A stretch of DNA of 64,000 nucleotides from Secundilactobacillus paracollinoides DSM 15502 = JCM 11969 (GTDB lineage: Bacteria > Bacillota > Bacilli > Lactobacillales > Lactobacillaceae). The stretch lies in contig NZ_BBAG01000001.1 in the NCBI RefSeq assembly GCF_001311135.1, forward strand, positions 186,001 through 250,000, written 5' to 3'. Within the stretch, counting starts at the first letter, position 1. Each line of letters starts with the position of its first letter. The position numbers and the translations under genes were made by a program. The notes under the pieces were generated by a model. That model searched no databases. It was not told the origin of the DNA and worked only from the letters and a program-made list of their open reading frames with translations. Positions 1 to 10,836 of the stretch are shown here, one piece after another.

Positions 1-1412
1 CTTGTTTGTACCTAAGTGGTGACAGACCAGTGGCCTTCGTGATCAAATCAGCTGTTAAGTCACGATAGCGTTTAAGCCTAATTCGGCTTGCGCGGTGCTG
101 ACTTTGGTGAGGTATGCAGCTAATTCAACACCATCTAAGTCTTGACCAACGTGATCAGCTTCAATAACCGCTTGGCCAAACTGCTGGTTTAAGTCCTTTT
201 GCACGTCAGATAATAGGCCGCCAAATTCGTGGTAGTGGCTATCGACCATAACACCAGCCTGTTTATAGACCCAATAGGCAGAATCTGGTTGATAAGAGAC
301 CTTATCACTTGTTTGATAGGCGGCTGGCGTAGATAGGATGCCCGCATAGAAGGGCACGTAGACGCTTTGCGCTGCGACGCCCATAGCCAGCCAATGGATG
401 CCTGCTAATTCTGGTTGCGCGAATTGTCTCAATTGCAGAACATGGGATTCCTGAGTCGTTGCAAGGCTAACGGGTCGGAATCGTTTACGGTCTTCTGGGC
501 TGCCGCTGCCGATAGGATCGTAGGCGGTGCTTGGTAGTGGGAACTTAAGAAAGTCTTAGCATCATCGACTGATAAAAGATTGGTTGCTTGCCGCAAGAAT
601 GGTAGGTCATAGCTGTTGACAGCCTGACTGATTTCAGGGTTGAACATTTTTTGTCCATACCAGACCCGTGGTAGGTTATAGTAGGTATCCATCTGGTTTG
701 CGGTGCCAAAAATTTTCCGGAAGTTGAACCCCTGACGAACAGGATTTAGCGCATAATTTGAAACGAATTTCTGGATGCCAGGGTGCCACATGAAGTTGTC
801 AGGATCAGCGAAATCAATTTCTTGAATGGCCATTTGGTTGGCAATCACGGCGTAACTATCATCTGGAATTCGCTGGGCGACCCAGTAGTGGCCGGAGCCG
901 GTCTCGAAATACCACGCTTCATTTTGGTCAGCAAACAGAATGCCGTTTGATTAATCAGTACCATAGGTCGCGACAATCGTGCCGAGACGTTTCACACCTT
1001 CGCGTGCTGATTTGATATAGGGGAGTGTGACCGTAATCATGGCCTCTTCACCAATGCCGTCTTTGACAAGCGGATCAGCTGCTAAAACGCGCGCGTTTGC
1101 GTAAGTACTTTCAGTCGCACTCATCGCAACGCCATATTCGTTAATGCCGTCTTCTTCAAACAATCCATATTTAGTGGTCCACTCAGGCGTTGCCGTATAC
1201 TTGGCTGCCTGCGTTGGCAGCGGCATTGAAAAGGCGTTATCCTGGGAAGTGAATACTTGTGAGTCGTCGTGCGTCACAGCCGGATGGACCACAAAGTTCT
1301 TTGGCCACGCCGGACGTGAATCTTCGTTTCGGCCAATGATTACAGAGCCGTCAACTGTCGCGTTTTTACCGATCAAGATACTGGTACATGCTGAGAATGG
1401 TTCAGATTGCAC
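1..1412 (-). pseudogene. pepD: C69-family dipeptidase (PepD-like), broken and cut by the left edge
   Basis: Encodes a cytoplasmic peptidase of the N-terminal-nucleophile family C69, which hydrolyses dipeptides. I start it at a GTG seven bases after a GGAGG site; the short leader before ACTSILIGKNATVDGS agrees with self-processing to expose the nucleophile cysteine. GRNEDSRPAW and the later SNGILFADQNEAWYFETGSG segment are typical of the family. The reading is broken three times. An in-frame TAA at 951-953 lies where relatives read about YGTYESNG. A base is apparently missing in a C run near 473, and another near 76, after which the frame continues as YRDLTADLITKATGLSPL to the edge. The stop is not explained by a homopolymer indel, so this may be a genuine pseudogene. 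Family assignment is firm; functional state is not. Confidence 0.8.
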
Positions 1413-1595
1413 AATAATCCCTCCAATAAACTCGTATTGATACCTGTATTCTATCATTAACCTTGGCAAATAAACATTAACACGCCGTGAACCTGCTCAT
1501 GCAAATTTAACCGGCAAAACGGTAGTACAGTGGCGGGATTTATGGTATAAATAGTACCTTATGTTATTCGTTAAAAAAGAAGGGTGGACCTGCAG

Positions 1596-2491
1596 ATGCA
1601 ATTAAAAATTGACCAGAAAGATCTTGCGCTTAAAGTAGCGTTGATGGTGGGCTCATCCTCATCAGTGCCTTTGCGCTGAACGCCTTTTTGATTCCAGGGA
1701 ACATTTTCAGTGCCGGGATCAATGGGGTGTCACAAATTTTATCTCTGTTACTCAAAAATGTGTTTCGCCTGACCGTCAATACTGGGTGGCTGATCCTGCT
1801 GTTTAACATTCCGATTGGCATTTTAGGGTGGGCAAAAATTGGCCGCGGGTTTACGATCTATAGCTTTTTAACCTCGTTTCTGACGTCATTTTTAGCAATT
1901 GTCATGCCCATTCAAAGTGTTGCGGGGCACAACCCGTTACTGAGTGCACTGTTCGGTGGTATCTTAACTGGAATTGGTGTTGCCTATCCTTTGAAGTATG
2001 GCTTTTCCACCGGTGGAATGGACATCGTGGCTGTGGTGCTGGAAAAAACAACGGGGAAAACGATCGGCACCTTAATGATGGTCACGAATTCTGTCATCGT
2101 GCTGATTGCAGGAACCAAATTTGGCTGGGAAAACGCTCTGTATACGATCATCTCGATTTACGCAATGTCACGGGTTGTGGACGCCATTCATACTCGGCAC
2201 CAAAAGCTCACTGCCTTTATCGTGACGACCAAGACAAATGAGGTCATTGATGGCTTGCACGACACGCTGATTCGCGGTATCACGATCATGCCAGGTGAAG
2301 GGTCCTACAAACGGCGCCCAGGGTCAGTCCTGATGGTTGTCATTTCGCGTTATGAACTGTACGAATTAGAACACGTTGTTAAGTCAGTTGATCCGCAGTC
2401 CTTCGTCAACTTGGTCAATACAATTGACATTGAAGGGAACTTCTACGATGAGACAGAACAACTAAAAGTACGAAATCAATCCACTCATTGA
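1596..2491 (+). CDS. YitT family membrane protein (DUF161 plus DUF2179)
   Basis: Predicted integral membrane protein of the YitT/DUF161 family, whose transport role is not well defined. The ATG follows a weak AAGGGTGG site. The first residues (MQLKIDQKDLALKVALMV) continue into LILISAFALNAFLIPG only if one G is restored in the GGG run near 1650, so the N-terminal membrane helix is split here by a probable base deletion. Several hydrophobic helices follow, then a soluble C-terminal DUF2179 domain (roughly the last 90 residues, with the GEGSYKRRPGSVLMVVISRYE segment typical of it). It is divergent from pepD and followed by the tautomerase gene after 60 bases. No regulatory site is evident. Confidence 0.82.
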
Positions 2492-2551
2492 AATTTAATG
2501 AAAAACCGAGTATAATTTTGAGCAATTAACTAAGAAGGAGCGTTTTAAAAA

Positions 2552-2740
2552 ATGCCAATTGTACACATTGACCTCATCGCAGGTCGTTCACAAGAACAAC
2601 TTAAAAACCTTGTTAAGGACGTTACTGACGCCGTTTCAAAGAACACTGGTGCACCAGCAGAACACGTCCACGTCATCTTAAGCGAAATGGCAACCAACCG
2701 GTATAGTGTTGGTGGCGTTTTGAAGAGTGATGAAAAGTAG
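2552..2740 (+). CDS. 4-oxalocrotonate tautomerase family enzyme
   Basis: Small 62-residue enzyme of the 4-oxalocrotonate tautomerase superfamily. After removal of the initiator Met, proline 1 (MPIVHIDLIAGRS) is the general base that interconverts keto and enol forms of small dicarbonyl acids. The length is exactly that of the family, and the C-terminal MATNRYSVGGVLKSDEK is typical of the YwhB/XylH-like group. An AAGGAG site lies 11 bases before the ATG. There is no aromatic degradation cluster nearby, so the physiological substrate is unknown; orphan copies like this are common in lactobacilli. A palindromic repeat begins two bases after the stop. Confidence 0.88.
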   Translation: MPIVHIDLIAGRSQEQLKNLVKDVTDAVSKNTGAPAEHVHVILSEMATNRYSVGGVLKSDEK

Positions 2741-2742
2741 TA

Positions 2743-2865
2743 GAGTGCAGAACAAACCGTTTAGATAGCGGAACAGAAGGGCACTAATCAATGAAATCCC
2801 GGGTTTGGATTTTATTAATTAGTGCCTTCTGTGGTAGCTATCTGGTTTGTGGCGCACGTTTCGGC
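2743..2865 (+). repeat. Palindromic intergenic repeat, copy A
   Basis: Begins GAGTGCAGAACAAACC just after the tautomerase stop and ends GCGCACGTTTCGGC. The middle is a long hairpin (GGGCACTAAT paired with ATTAGTGCC) flanked by a second pairing (GATAGC with GCTATC). The ends match the other copies in this window while the stem sequence differs. May also act as a 3' hairpin for the upstream gene. Confidence 0.75.
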
Positions 2866-3021
2866 TCGAGGACAGGAGAGCGGGAACTAAGTCTCTTTAC
2901 CTTATTTTTATGTATTATTATATTGAGAAACAGTGGGTTACTCTTTGTATAAGTGGGCTTCTCTCCTAAATAACGTCTCTTAATTTACAGAATTTTTACC
3001 TGATTCCTTCTGGGCCTCTCA

Positions 3022-3120
3022 GTCGAAACGTGTTCCAGGCAACGGGAGGCCATGTAACGGGCTCTGACGGAAATACCAAGTTCGGGCATTTCTGCCAGGA
3101 TAGTGGTACTCACCTATATT
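3022..3120 (-). repeat. Palindromic intergenic repeat, partial copy
   Basis: Reads GTCGAAACGTGTTCCAGGC like the right end of the family in reverse, continues into the half stem TGTAACGGGCTCTGACGG, then degenerates after the loop instead of completing the second arm. It sits directly beside a complete copy in the same orientation, so it looks like a decayed tandem duplicate. Confidence 0.65.
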
Positions 3121-3243
3121 GCCGAAACGTGTTCCAGAAGGCAAGGGGCGGCCATGTAACGGACTCTGATGGAAATGCCAAGTTCGGGCATTTCCATCAG
3201 AGTCCGTTACATGGCTGCCCCTTAAGCGCCTTCTTCCACACTC
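3121..3243 (-). repeat. Palindromic intergenic repeat, copy F
   Basis: Complete copy in reverse orientation, from GCCGAAACGTGTTCC to CTTCTTCCACACTC. The core stem is nearly perfect: GTAACGGACTCTGATGGAAA pairs with its complement around a loop containing AAGTTCG. It gives the clearest view of the family consensus. Confidence 0.8.
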
Positions 3244-3268
3244 TTGTTTTTATTTTAACGTTTTTTAA

Positions 3269-3297
3269 TTGGCGTAACCGCTTTTATTAGGTATACT
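3269..3297 (+). promoter_or_regulatory. Promoter of glpK with a degenerate cre-like spacer
   Basis: TTGGCG and TATACT are separated by 17 bases, a good sigma-A pattern, ending about 60 bases before the glpK start. The spacer contains CGTAACCGCTTTTA, which resembles a catabolite repression element with two mismatches, so CcpA control is possible but not shown. Confidence 0.6.
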
Positions 3298-3343
3298 AGG
3301 GAAAGATACAGTTTCAAAACGCAGATTATAAATGATTGAATGA

Positions 3344-4870
<1,527 letters not shown>

Positions 4871-4892
4871 CAGTTTTACTCAGATCTAGCGA

Positions 4893-4923
4893 TAACCGGC
4901 GTTCACGCGAATGCCGGTTTTTG
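4893..4923 (+). terminator. Intrinsic terminator after glpK
   Basis: ACCGGCG pairs with TGCCGGT around TTCACGCGAA and is followed by TTTTTG. It separates glpK from the rmlB-like gene. Confidence 0.8.
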
Positions 4924-4959
4924 TTTGAGTCAGAAGAAAAGACATAAGGAGATGATCAT

Positions 4960-5930
4960 TTGCGGCTTTTAGTCACTGGTGGTGCCGGATTTATTGGCAG
5001 CAATTTTATTCACTACGTTTTAAAAAAATATGACGACATTACACTCTTAAACGTTGATAAGTTGACCTACGCCGCCAATTTGGCATCGCTGGCTGATATT
5101 CAGGACGATTCACGCTATACGTTTATCAAGCTAGACATTACCCAAACAGACGACTTAAGAAAATTAATTGACCAGTACGGGATTACGCACATCATCAATT
5201 TTGCAGCGGAATCACACGTTGACCGTAGTATCGAAGACGCGTCGGTGTTTTATCACAGTAATGTGCAGGGGGTCATGAGTTTACTGCAGATCTTACAAAA
5301 ACGACCAGCACTCCGGCTGCTGCAAGTTTCAACTGATGAGGTCTATGGCGATATACCACTTGCGCAATGTCCCGTCTCTGAATCGGCACCGTTAGCACCA
5401 AGCAGTCCCTATGCTGCTTCAAAGGCAGCTGCTGATCTAATGGTTCACGCGTATTGTCGCACCTACGATGTCAATGCGGTCATCACCGATCGGCAAATAA
5501 CTATGGCCCGTATCAAAACGTTGAAAAATTGATTCCTAAAATGATTAGTCAAGCGCTTTTAAAACACCCACTGCCAATTTACGGGACGGGGGAAAACATC
5601 AGAGACTGGCTTTTTGTATTAGACAATTGCCGAGCACTCGACCTTGTGTTGCGTTCGGGGCATTCTGGTGATATTTATAACATTGCGGCTCACGAGGAAC
5701 TGACGAATAATGAGATCGTGTCAGAAATCTGTCAACTTACACATGCAGATAAAGGCTTGATTCAGTATGTCAACGACCGGCCCGGACATGATCTGCGGTA
5801 CGCTATTGCAACTGATAAAATTAATCAACAATTAGGATGGCGACCCACAGTAACGTTCTCAGATGCAATTAAACAGACAGTTGTATGGTACAAAAACCAT
5901 TTGGAATGGTGGACGCCGTTAAATCAATAA
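4960..5930 (+). CDS. rmlB: dTDP-glucose 4,6-dehydratase, one frameshift
   Basis: NAD-dependent extended short-chain dehydrogenase that converts dTDP-glucose to dTDP-4-keto-6-deoxyglucose, the second step of dTDP-rhamnose synthesis. The N-terminal GGAGFIGSNF nucleotide-binding loop starts at residue 7, VSTDEVYGD and SPYAASKAA carry the catalytic Thr-Asp-Glu and Tyr-xxx-Lys, and RSANNYGPYQ and DRPGHDLRYA are RmlB signatures. A TTG start lies eight bases after AAGGAG. The frame breaks near 5488 where restoring one C (ACCGATCGG to ACCCGATCGG) rejoins VIT with RSANNYG. No rmlA, rmlC or rmlD is beside it, which is odd because these usually form one operon. Confidence 0.88.
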
Positions 5931-6002
5931 GCTGGTTAACACAGCAATCAAACCGAATGAAATGACTCATCTACATCCTGTTCTGACGTTTGCTGTATAA
6001 TA

Positions 6003-6053
6003 CAAAAACAAGGCCAGTCAGAAAGTATCCATTTCTGACTGGCCTTGTTTTTA
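6003..6053. terminator. Bidirectional terminator between rmlB and the HAD gene
   Basis: AAAAACAAGGCCAGTCAGAAA pairs almost perfectly with its complement across a short loop and ends in a T run on both strands. It serves the two convergent genes. Confidence 0.9.
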
Positions 6054-6061
6054 ATGTCGCC

Positions 6062-6886
6062 TTACGCTGTAACCGTCTTTTCAAGATGAAAGGCCTTTTG
6101 CAAATAGTCGGCTAAGCCGTCCTCCTCGTTCGTGTATGCTGTTTCATCATTCGCAATCGCTTTTAAATGCGCGGTTGCGTTTTTCATGGCAACACCAGTA
6201 CCTGCGTATTCGATCATATCGTTGTCATTCTGTTCATCACCAAAAGCAATAACGTCCTCACGCTTAATATCATAGAGGTGCGCAAGAAACTCTACACCAA
6301 CAGCTTTTTGAATGCCCTTGGCGCCCATTTCAATGACGCTGTTTGGACCGCCCCAAGAATTTACATCGACCTGATCGCCATAGTGCTCGTGCACGTACGC
6401 AATAAATCGAGGCTGAGCGTCGCGTTTTAAAGCAATGGTGAGGCTAGTTGGATTTTGTTGTAATGATTGGCGGGTGAGCACCTGCTGCTTGGTGAGTGCA
6501 GACGGGAAAAAGCCATATACCAGCGACTTAGTTTGGTTTGCTAAAAATAGTGTTTTGCCTTCAGCAGCCATGGCTTCAACGTCAAATTCACGCTGATGCT
6601 GCATGAGATCAAATACAATTTCGCGATTAAAAGTGTACTGGTACTCCTTATCCCAATGTTTGTGAGGCAAATGACCCAGCGAGCCGTTGAAATTGATCAT
6701 CGGTGTTTTTAGACCCAGCTGATCATAAAATTGCTGCGAGATCCGGTTCGGTCGACCGGTCACAATACTGACGATGTGGCCCGCGGCAGCAACCTGTTGA
6801 ATCGTTTTGATCGTTGTCGGTGAGAGGGCAGCATCGTTGTTTAACGTTGTCCCATCAAGGTCAAGCGCAATTAACTTTCGTTTCAA
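6062..6886 (-). CDS. Cof-type HAD phosphatase
   Basis: Member of the haloacid dehalogenase superfamily, Cof/YbeV subfamily with a C2B cap, which hydrolyses small phosphorylated metabolites such as sugar phosphates or flavin precursors. Motif I is DLDGTTLNNDA at residue 8 onward (nucleophile and acid Asp), motif II is the TGRP threonine, motif III the lysine in the MGAKGIQKAVG region, and motif IV is GDEQNDNDMI. Length of 274 residues is normal. The substrate cannot be read from the sequence. It is transcribed alone toward rmlB, and its frame is intact. Confidence 0.9.
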   Translation of the reverse strand: MKRKLIALDLDGTTLNNDAALSPTTIKTIQQVAAAGHIVSIVTGRPNRISQQFYDQLGLKTPMINFNGSLGHLPHKHWDKEYQYTFNREIVFDLMQHQREFDVEAMAAEGKTLFLANQTKSLVYGFFPSALTKQQVLTRQSLQQNPTSLTIALKRDAQPRFIAYVHEHYGDQVDVNSWGGPNSVIEMGAKGIQKAVGVEFLAHLYDIKREDVIAFGDEQNDNDMIEYAGTGVAMKNATAHLKAIANDETAYTNEEDGLADYLQKAFHLEKTVTA

Positions 6887-7032
6887 ATCAACACATCCAG
6901 TTCTTTTGAGTTTATCCTGCTCACTATACCATAGAATGGTCTAGAGGTCATCTGACGGCACCTTCAGTGGCGTTCAGGCTAGAAATGTCGTATACTTTTC
7001 CAGAATGATTAAATAGAGATTGGAGTCATACC

Positions 7033-8386
7033 GTGAATTTACCAGAAGATTTCATTAAAAAATATACCCAGCTTTTAGGTGACGAAGCCCCAGCATTTTT
7101 GGCGAGCTTTGACCAACCTGAGTATAGTGGGTTTCGAATCAACATTGCGGGCATCCTTGCCAAAAACGTGGACCTATCACAACCAGTGCCATATACAAAA
7201 TGGGGCTACTACGGCAAAGTAACCGGTCATACGGTTGCGCATCAATCGGGTGCTGTGTATAGTCAGGAACCAAGTGCCATGTTCGTTGGCGAAACAGCCC
7301 ATCCCGTTGAAGGCGACCGTGTGTTAGACCTGTCGGCTGCCCCTGGTGGGAAAACAACGCATTTGGGCAGCTTTTTAAACAATACTGCTTACTCGTCAGC
7401 AACGAGATTATGCCAAAACGCGCAAAAGTATTATCTGAAAATGTTGAGCGGTTTGGGTTAACGAACACGCTGGTTTTGAATGAAACGCCTGAAGTGATTG
7501 CCAAACATTTTCCGGCCTACTTTGACAAGATAGTGGTTGATGTGCCTGTTCTGGTGAAGGGATGTTTCGAAAGGATCCCGAAGCCATATCATACTGGTCG
7601 CTGGACTACCCGAAGGCTTGCGCAGAACGCCAACGCATGATTTTAGCTGAAGCGGTTAAAACGATCAAGCCTGGCGGTGAACTTGTGTATTCCACCTGCA
7701 CGTTTGCGCCGGAGGAAGACGAACAGATTATTGCGTGGCTGCTGGAAACGTACCCGCAATTTGAGATTGTGCCGATCGATAAACCAGCCGGCATTGTTGA
7801 TGGTCGGCCAAATTGGGCTGACGGGAACCCTGACTTAGCGGGAACTGCACGCCTGTTTCCGCATTTGATGAAGGGCGAAGGACACTTTGTAGCGAAATTA
7901 CGCCTGAATGCGCCACTTGTTGCAGAACAAAAAGTCAGAACTGAAACGTCGCATACGAGTAAAGAAGAAAGTTTGCTTTTTAAGCAATTTGTTGCTGAAA
8001 CTTTGTCACCAGCATTTCAATATGAGAGTAAGCGGCTCTTAACGTTTGGTGAACAGCTGTACTACATGCCAGACCATATGCCACGCCTCGAAAAATTGCG
8101 TGTCGTGCGTCCTGGCTTGCACTTAGGGACATTGAAGAAGGGCAGGATAGAACCCAGCTACGCGCTTGGATTAGCCTTGAAACCGGAAGAAATTAAGCAG
8201 AAACTAGAAATTACACCAGAGGAATGGCAGCTGGTCGTTCACGGCGATATCTTCAAGCGTGATGACCTCCCAATCAAAAAGGGGTGGGTAAGACTGGTCT
8301 GTGAAGATCAGCCGATCGTGTTTGCGAAGGTTGTTGGTAATACTGTGAAGAATTTCTTTCCGAAGGGGTTGAGGTTCAAGGTGTAG
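7033..8386 (+). CDS. rsmF: 16S rRNA m5C methyltransferase (RsmF/RsmB-NOP family), two frameshifts
   Basis: SAM-dependent cytosine-C5 methyltransferase acting on ribosomal RNA. GTG start after TTGGAG. The SAM-binding VLDLSAAPGGKTTHL is intact; the catalytic motifs are DVPCSGEGMF and YSTCTFAPEEDE, each with a key cysteine. A C-terminal PUA-like RNA-binding region follows (last about 120 residues), as in the longer RsmF group. Two single-base losses split the frame: one G near 7385 (N-T then GLLVSNEIMPKR) and one T near 7550, exactly within the PCSGEG motif. Repaired length is about 452 residues, normal for the family. The stop overlaps the first base of a palindromic repeat. RsmB is the main alternative, but its NusB-like N-terminus is absent. 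Confidence 0.87.
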
Positions 8387-8507
8387 AGCGTGGAGGAAGG
8401 CGGTTAAGGGGCAGAATGTAAGCAACTCTGGCAGAAATGCCTGATTTTGGCATTTTTGCCAGAGTTGATTACATGGCCGCCTCTTGCCTTCTGGAACGCG
8501 TTTCGGC
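8386..8507 (+). repeat. Palindromic intergenic repeat, copy B
   Basis: Starts on the last base of the rsmF TAG (TAGAGCGTGGAGG) and ends GAACGCGTTTCGGC. Core hairpin CAACTCTGGCAGAAATGCC pairs with its near complement; GAAGGC near the left end pairs with GCCTTC near the right end. Confidence 0.8.
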
Positions 8508-8621
8508 AATATAACAGAGAAGGGCGATAACGCACTCTACTCGATCAGAATTGGTAAATTTAGATTTTTGTCAAAAATGATTTACTTCCATCCAACTACC
8601 TAATCAGAAAACATTAGAAAC

Positions 8622-8656
8622 CAAAAAAGCCAATGCCCGCAGCATTGGCTTTTTGT
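8622..8656 (-). terminator. Terminator of the mevalonate operon
   Basis: AAAAAAGCCAATGC pairs with GCATTGGCTTTTT around CCGCA. On the minus strand it lies about 18 bases past the fni stop; it would also work on the plus strand. Confidence 0.85.
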
Positions 8657-8673
8657 ATATAACAATTTAAAAT

Positions 8674-9710
8674 TCAAATCTCAATGCCACGCTGCTGCAT
8701 ATAGTCCACAAGCGGTTGGTCAAAAACCACCGGCACTTGTGTCAAAGCACCAACATTTTTTGCACCAACCAGCAACATCAGTTGTTTGAACTGTTGTAAC
8801 CATTCTTGGAACCAAACGATTGTGGCATCTAAGTCAGTTTGAATCAGATGGTGCAGCACTTCGCCTGCCATCGCCACACAGTCGGCGCCTAAAACAAGCG
8901 CTTTAATGGCATCTAAAGGCGTCTTGATACCGCCGCTTGCAATGATCACCGGCTTCGTTTTCAATCGTCGCATTTCCAAAAGGGATTCAACGGTAGTGAG
9001 TCCCCAGTCAGCGAGGTAGGCCATATCCTTATCACCACGACGAAAGTTTTCAATTTTCGCAAAATCAGTCCCGCCACGGCCGCTAATATCGACTGCCTGC
9101 ACGCCAACGCTCATAAGTTGCTGGACCGTTTTAGCAGTCATGCCAAATCCAACTTCCTTAACAATAACCGGCACATTGAGGTCTGCCACAAGCTGTTGAA
9201 TGTTTTTGAGCCAGCGAAAATCTTGGTCGCCCTCTGGCATGACCGTCTCTTGTGCGGCATTAATGTGGAGTTGAAGGGCGTTTGCTTGAATCATGTCAAT
9301 CGCCGTCTTGGCGGCTTTTAGGCTATGATTAGCGCCCATGTTGGCAAAAAGAATGCCAACCGGATCATTGAGACGCGCAACACTGAAGGTTGCAGCGAGT
9401 TCCGGTTCACGAATGGCAACACTTTGCGACCCGACTGCCATGGGCAGGTTAACCGCCTTAGCAAGCTGACTTAACAGGTCATTTAGCCGACCAGTACGCT
9501 CACTGCCGCCCGTCATTGCTTCGATCATGACAGGAAATGGCAATTGAAAGGCGCCAGTTTAACCTGGGTGTTGATATCAGTTAGTGCCAGTTCAGGCAAG
9601 CTCTCATGAATCAGGCGCACTTGTTTAAACCCCTGGTCATCGGGTTGCTGATAAAACTTTTCTGCAAGCGACACGTGTTCATCTTTACGATGTGATTGTT
9701 TGGAAGTCAT
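8674..9710 (-). CDS. fni: Type 2 isopentenyl-diphosphate delta-isomerase, one frameshift
   Basis: FMN- and NADPH-dependent enzyme that interconverts isopentenyl and dimethylallyl diphosphate, the last step of the operon's pathway to isoprenoids. The N-terminus has RKDEHVSLAEKF; the barrel carries MTGGSERTGRLN, QLHINAAQETVMPEGDQDF with the active-site glutamine, VKEVGFGM, DISGRGGTDFAKIEN and ASGGIKTPLDAIKAL for FMN phosphate binding. The frame breaks near 9540, repaired by one G so that LAPF joins PFPVMIEAMTGG. Repaired length of about 346 residues is normal. Last gene of the mva operon, three bases after mvaK2. No type 1 isomerase is in the window. Confidence 0.93.
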
Positions 9711-9713
9711 TCG

Positions 9714-10796
9714 CTATTCCTCTACAGTGTGGACGTTAAACGCTAATGGTGTGACGTGATGCGCTTGCCAATCAGCAATCAAGGCATCGATATCTTTGGC
9801 CTTATCGATCAGTGCGATTCCGCAGTCACCACCACCGGCACCGGACGTTTTCGCAGCGCCGCCGTGGGCTTCAGCAAGGTCACAGAGTGTCTTTAACAAC
9901 GGCGTTTCAATATGGACGTGCGTAAAACTATCCAGTTCGTTTAAAATACGGCGGTTCATGGTCAATTCTCGTTGAATTGCTGCAAGATCCTGGTGTCTAA
10001 ATCCATCGACCATGCGGTTCAAACAAGCCTGACTATTCGTTAAAAAGGCTTGGTAATCTGCGTGCTGTTTGGCCTTATTCAGGGCAACTCGGTCAACGAG
10101 ATGCGAGGTCGAGGCAGGTGATCCGGTCCAACCGACAAGCAGTTTTAAGTTTTCTGGTGGGGTCAATAATTCAACCTCAAGGCCCGGCCATTTTTGGTCT
10201 AAGAGGTCGGCAAACGAGTACGTTTTCCGCACCAATTTTAACCACTCGCGGTCAAAGGAGTGGTAGGCGATCCAGCCGCCATACACACTGGCCGCAATAT
10301 CACCCAATGAGCCGTTACCCTGAACATCAAAGTGTGCAATCGCTGCTAATTTAAATAACCGATTGTGATCAACGGGTAAGTGATAAAACTTACAGAGGGC
10401 TTTAATGGTCGCAACCGTCACAGCGGCGGAAGAGCCTAACCCGTATTTGCGACCGTCAGAACTGTCCAGATCACTTTCAACGGTGAGGTGGTAGATGCCT
10501 AAAGGCTGTTTCAAAATTTTTGCGTAATCTTCAGTCACTTTAATGGCGGACAAAATGTAGTGGAAGGGATTATCACGGTTATCAAACACCATTTCCCCGT
10601 CTTCACGCCGCCAGTAAATCGAATTTTCTTGATACTGTGCGGACACAATACTGCCGATTTGGTCAGCCGTTTGAATGCTGACCGTGACAAATTGATCCAG
10701 GGCGACAATAATTGCGGGGAAACCTGTTTCCACAACGGCATATTCGCCAGCAATATAGAGTTTACCTGGGGCTTTCACAGAAATCAAAAACATCAT
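9714..10796 (-). CDS. mvaK2: Phosphomevalonate kinase
   Basis: GHMP-family kinase that converts phosphomevalonate to diphosphomevalonate with ATP. VKAPGKLYIAGEYAVVE is the N-terminal substrate-binding segment, GRKYGLGSSAAVTVATIKAL the ATP-binding GHMP loop, and AAKTSGAGGGDCGIAL the C-terminal motif. The longest frame begins with two ATG codons almost on top of the AAAGGA site; the in-frame TTG at 10787 (MISVKAPGK) has better spacing and matches relatives, so the true start is probably there. About 357-360 residues, normal. Third gene of the operon, 40 bases after mvaD. Frame intact. Confidence 0.94.
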   Translation of the reverse strand: MMFLISVKAPGKLYIAGEYAVVETGFPAIIVALDQFVTVSIQTADQIGSIVSAQYQENSIYWRREDGEMVFDNRDNPFHYILSAIKVTEDYAKILKQPLGIYHLTVESDLDSSDGRKYGLGSSAAVTVATIKALCKFYHLPVDHNRLFKLAAIAHFDVQGNGSLGDIAASVYGGWIAYHSFDREWLKLVRKTYSFADLLDQKWPGLEVELLTPPENLKLLVGWTGSPASTSHLVDRVALNKAKQHADYQAFLTNSQACLNRMVDGFRHQDLAAIQRELTMNRRILNELDSFTHVHIETPLLKTLCDLAEAHGGAAKTSGAGGGDCGIALIDKAKDIDALIADWQAHHVTPLAFNVHTVEE

Positions 10797-10836
10797 GTCC
10801 TTTCGTCAGTTACACTTTAGTTAAGTTGATGGTGCG

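Noticed and set aside
1144-1440. 98-codon plus-strand frame opposite pepD
   Set aside because: Antisense shadow of a conserved dipeptidase region, no ribosome site and no similarity to known families.
3030-3290. 86-codon frame over the palindromic repeats
   Set aside because: It is a translation of two adjacent palindromic repeats, has no ribosome site, and its repeated peptide motifs mirror the DNA repeat.
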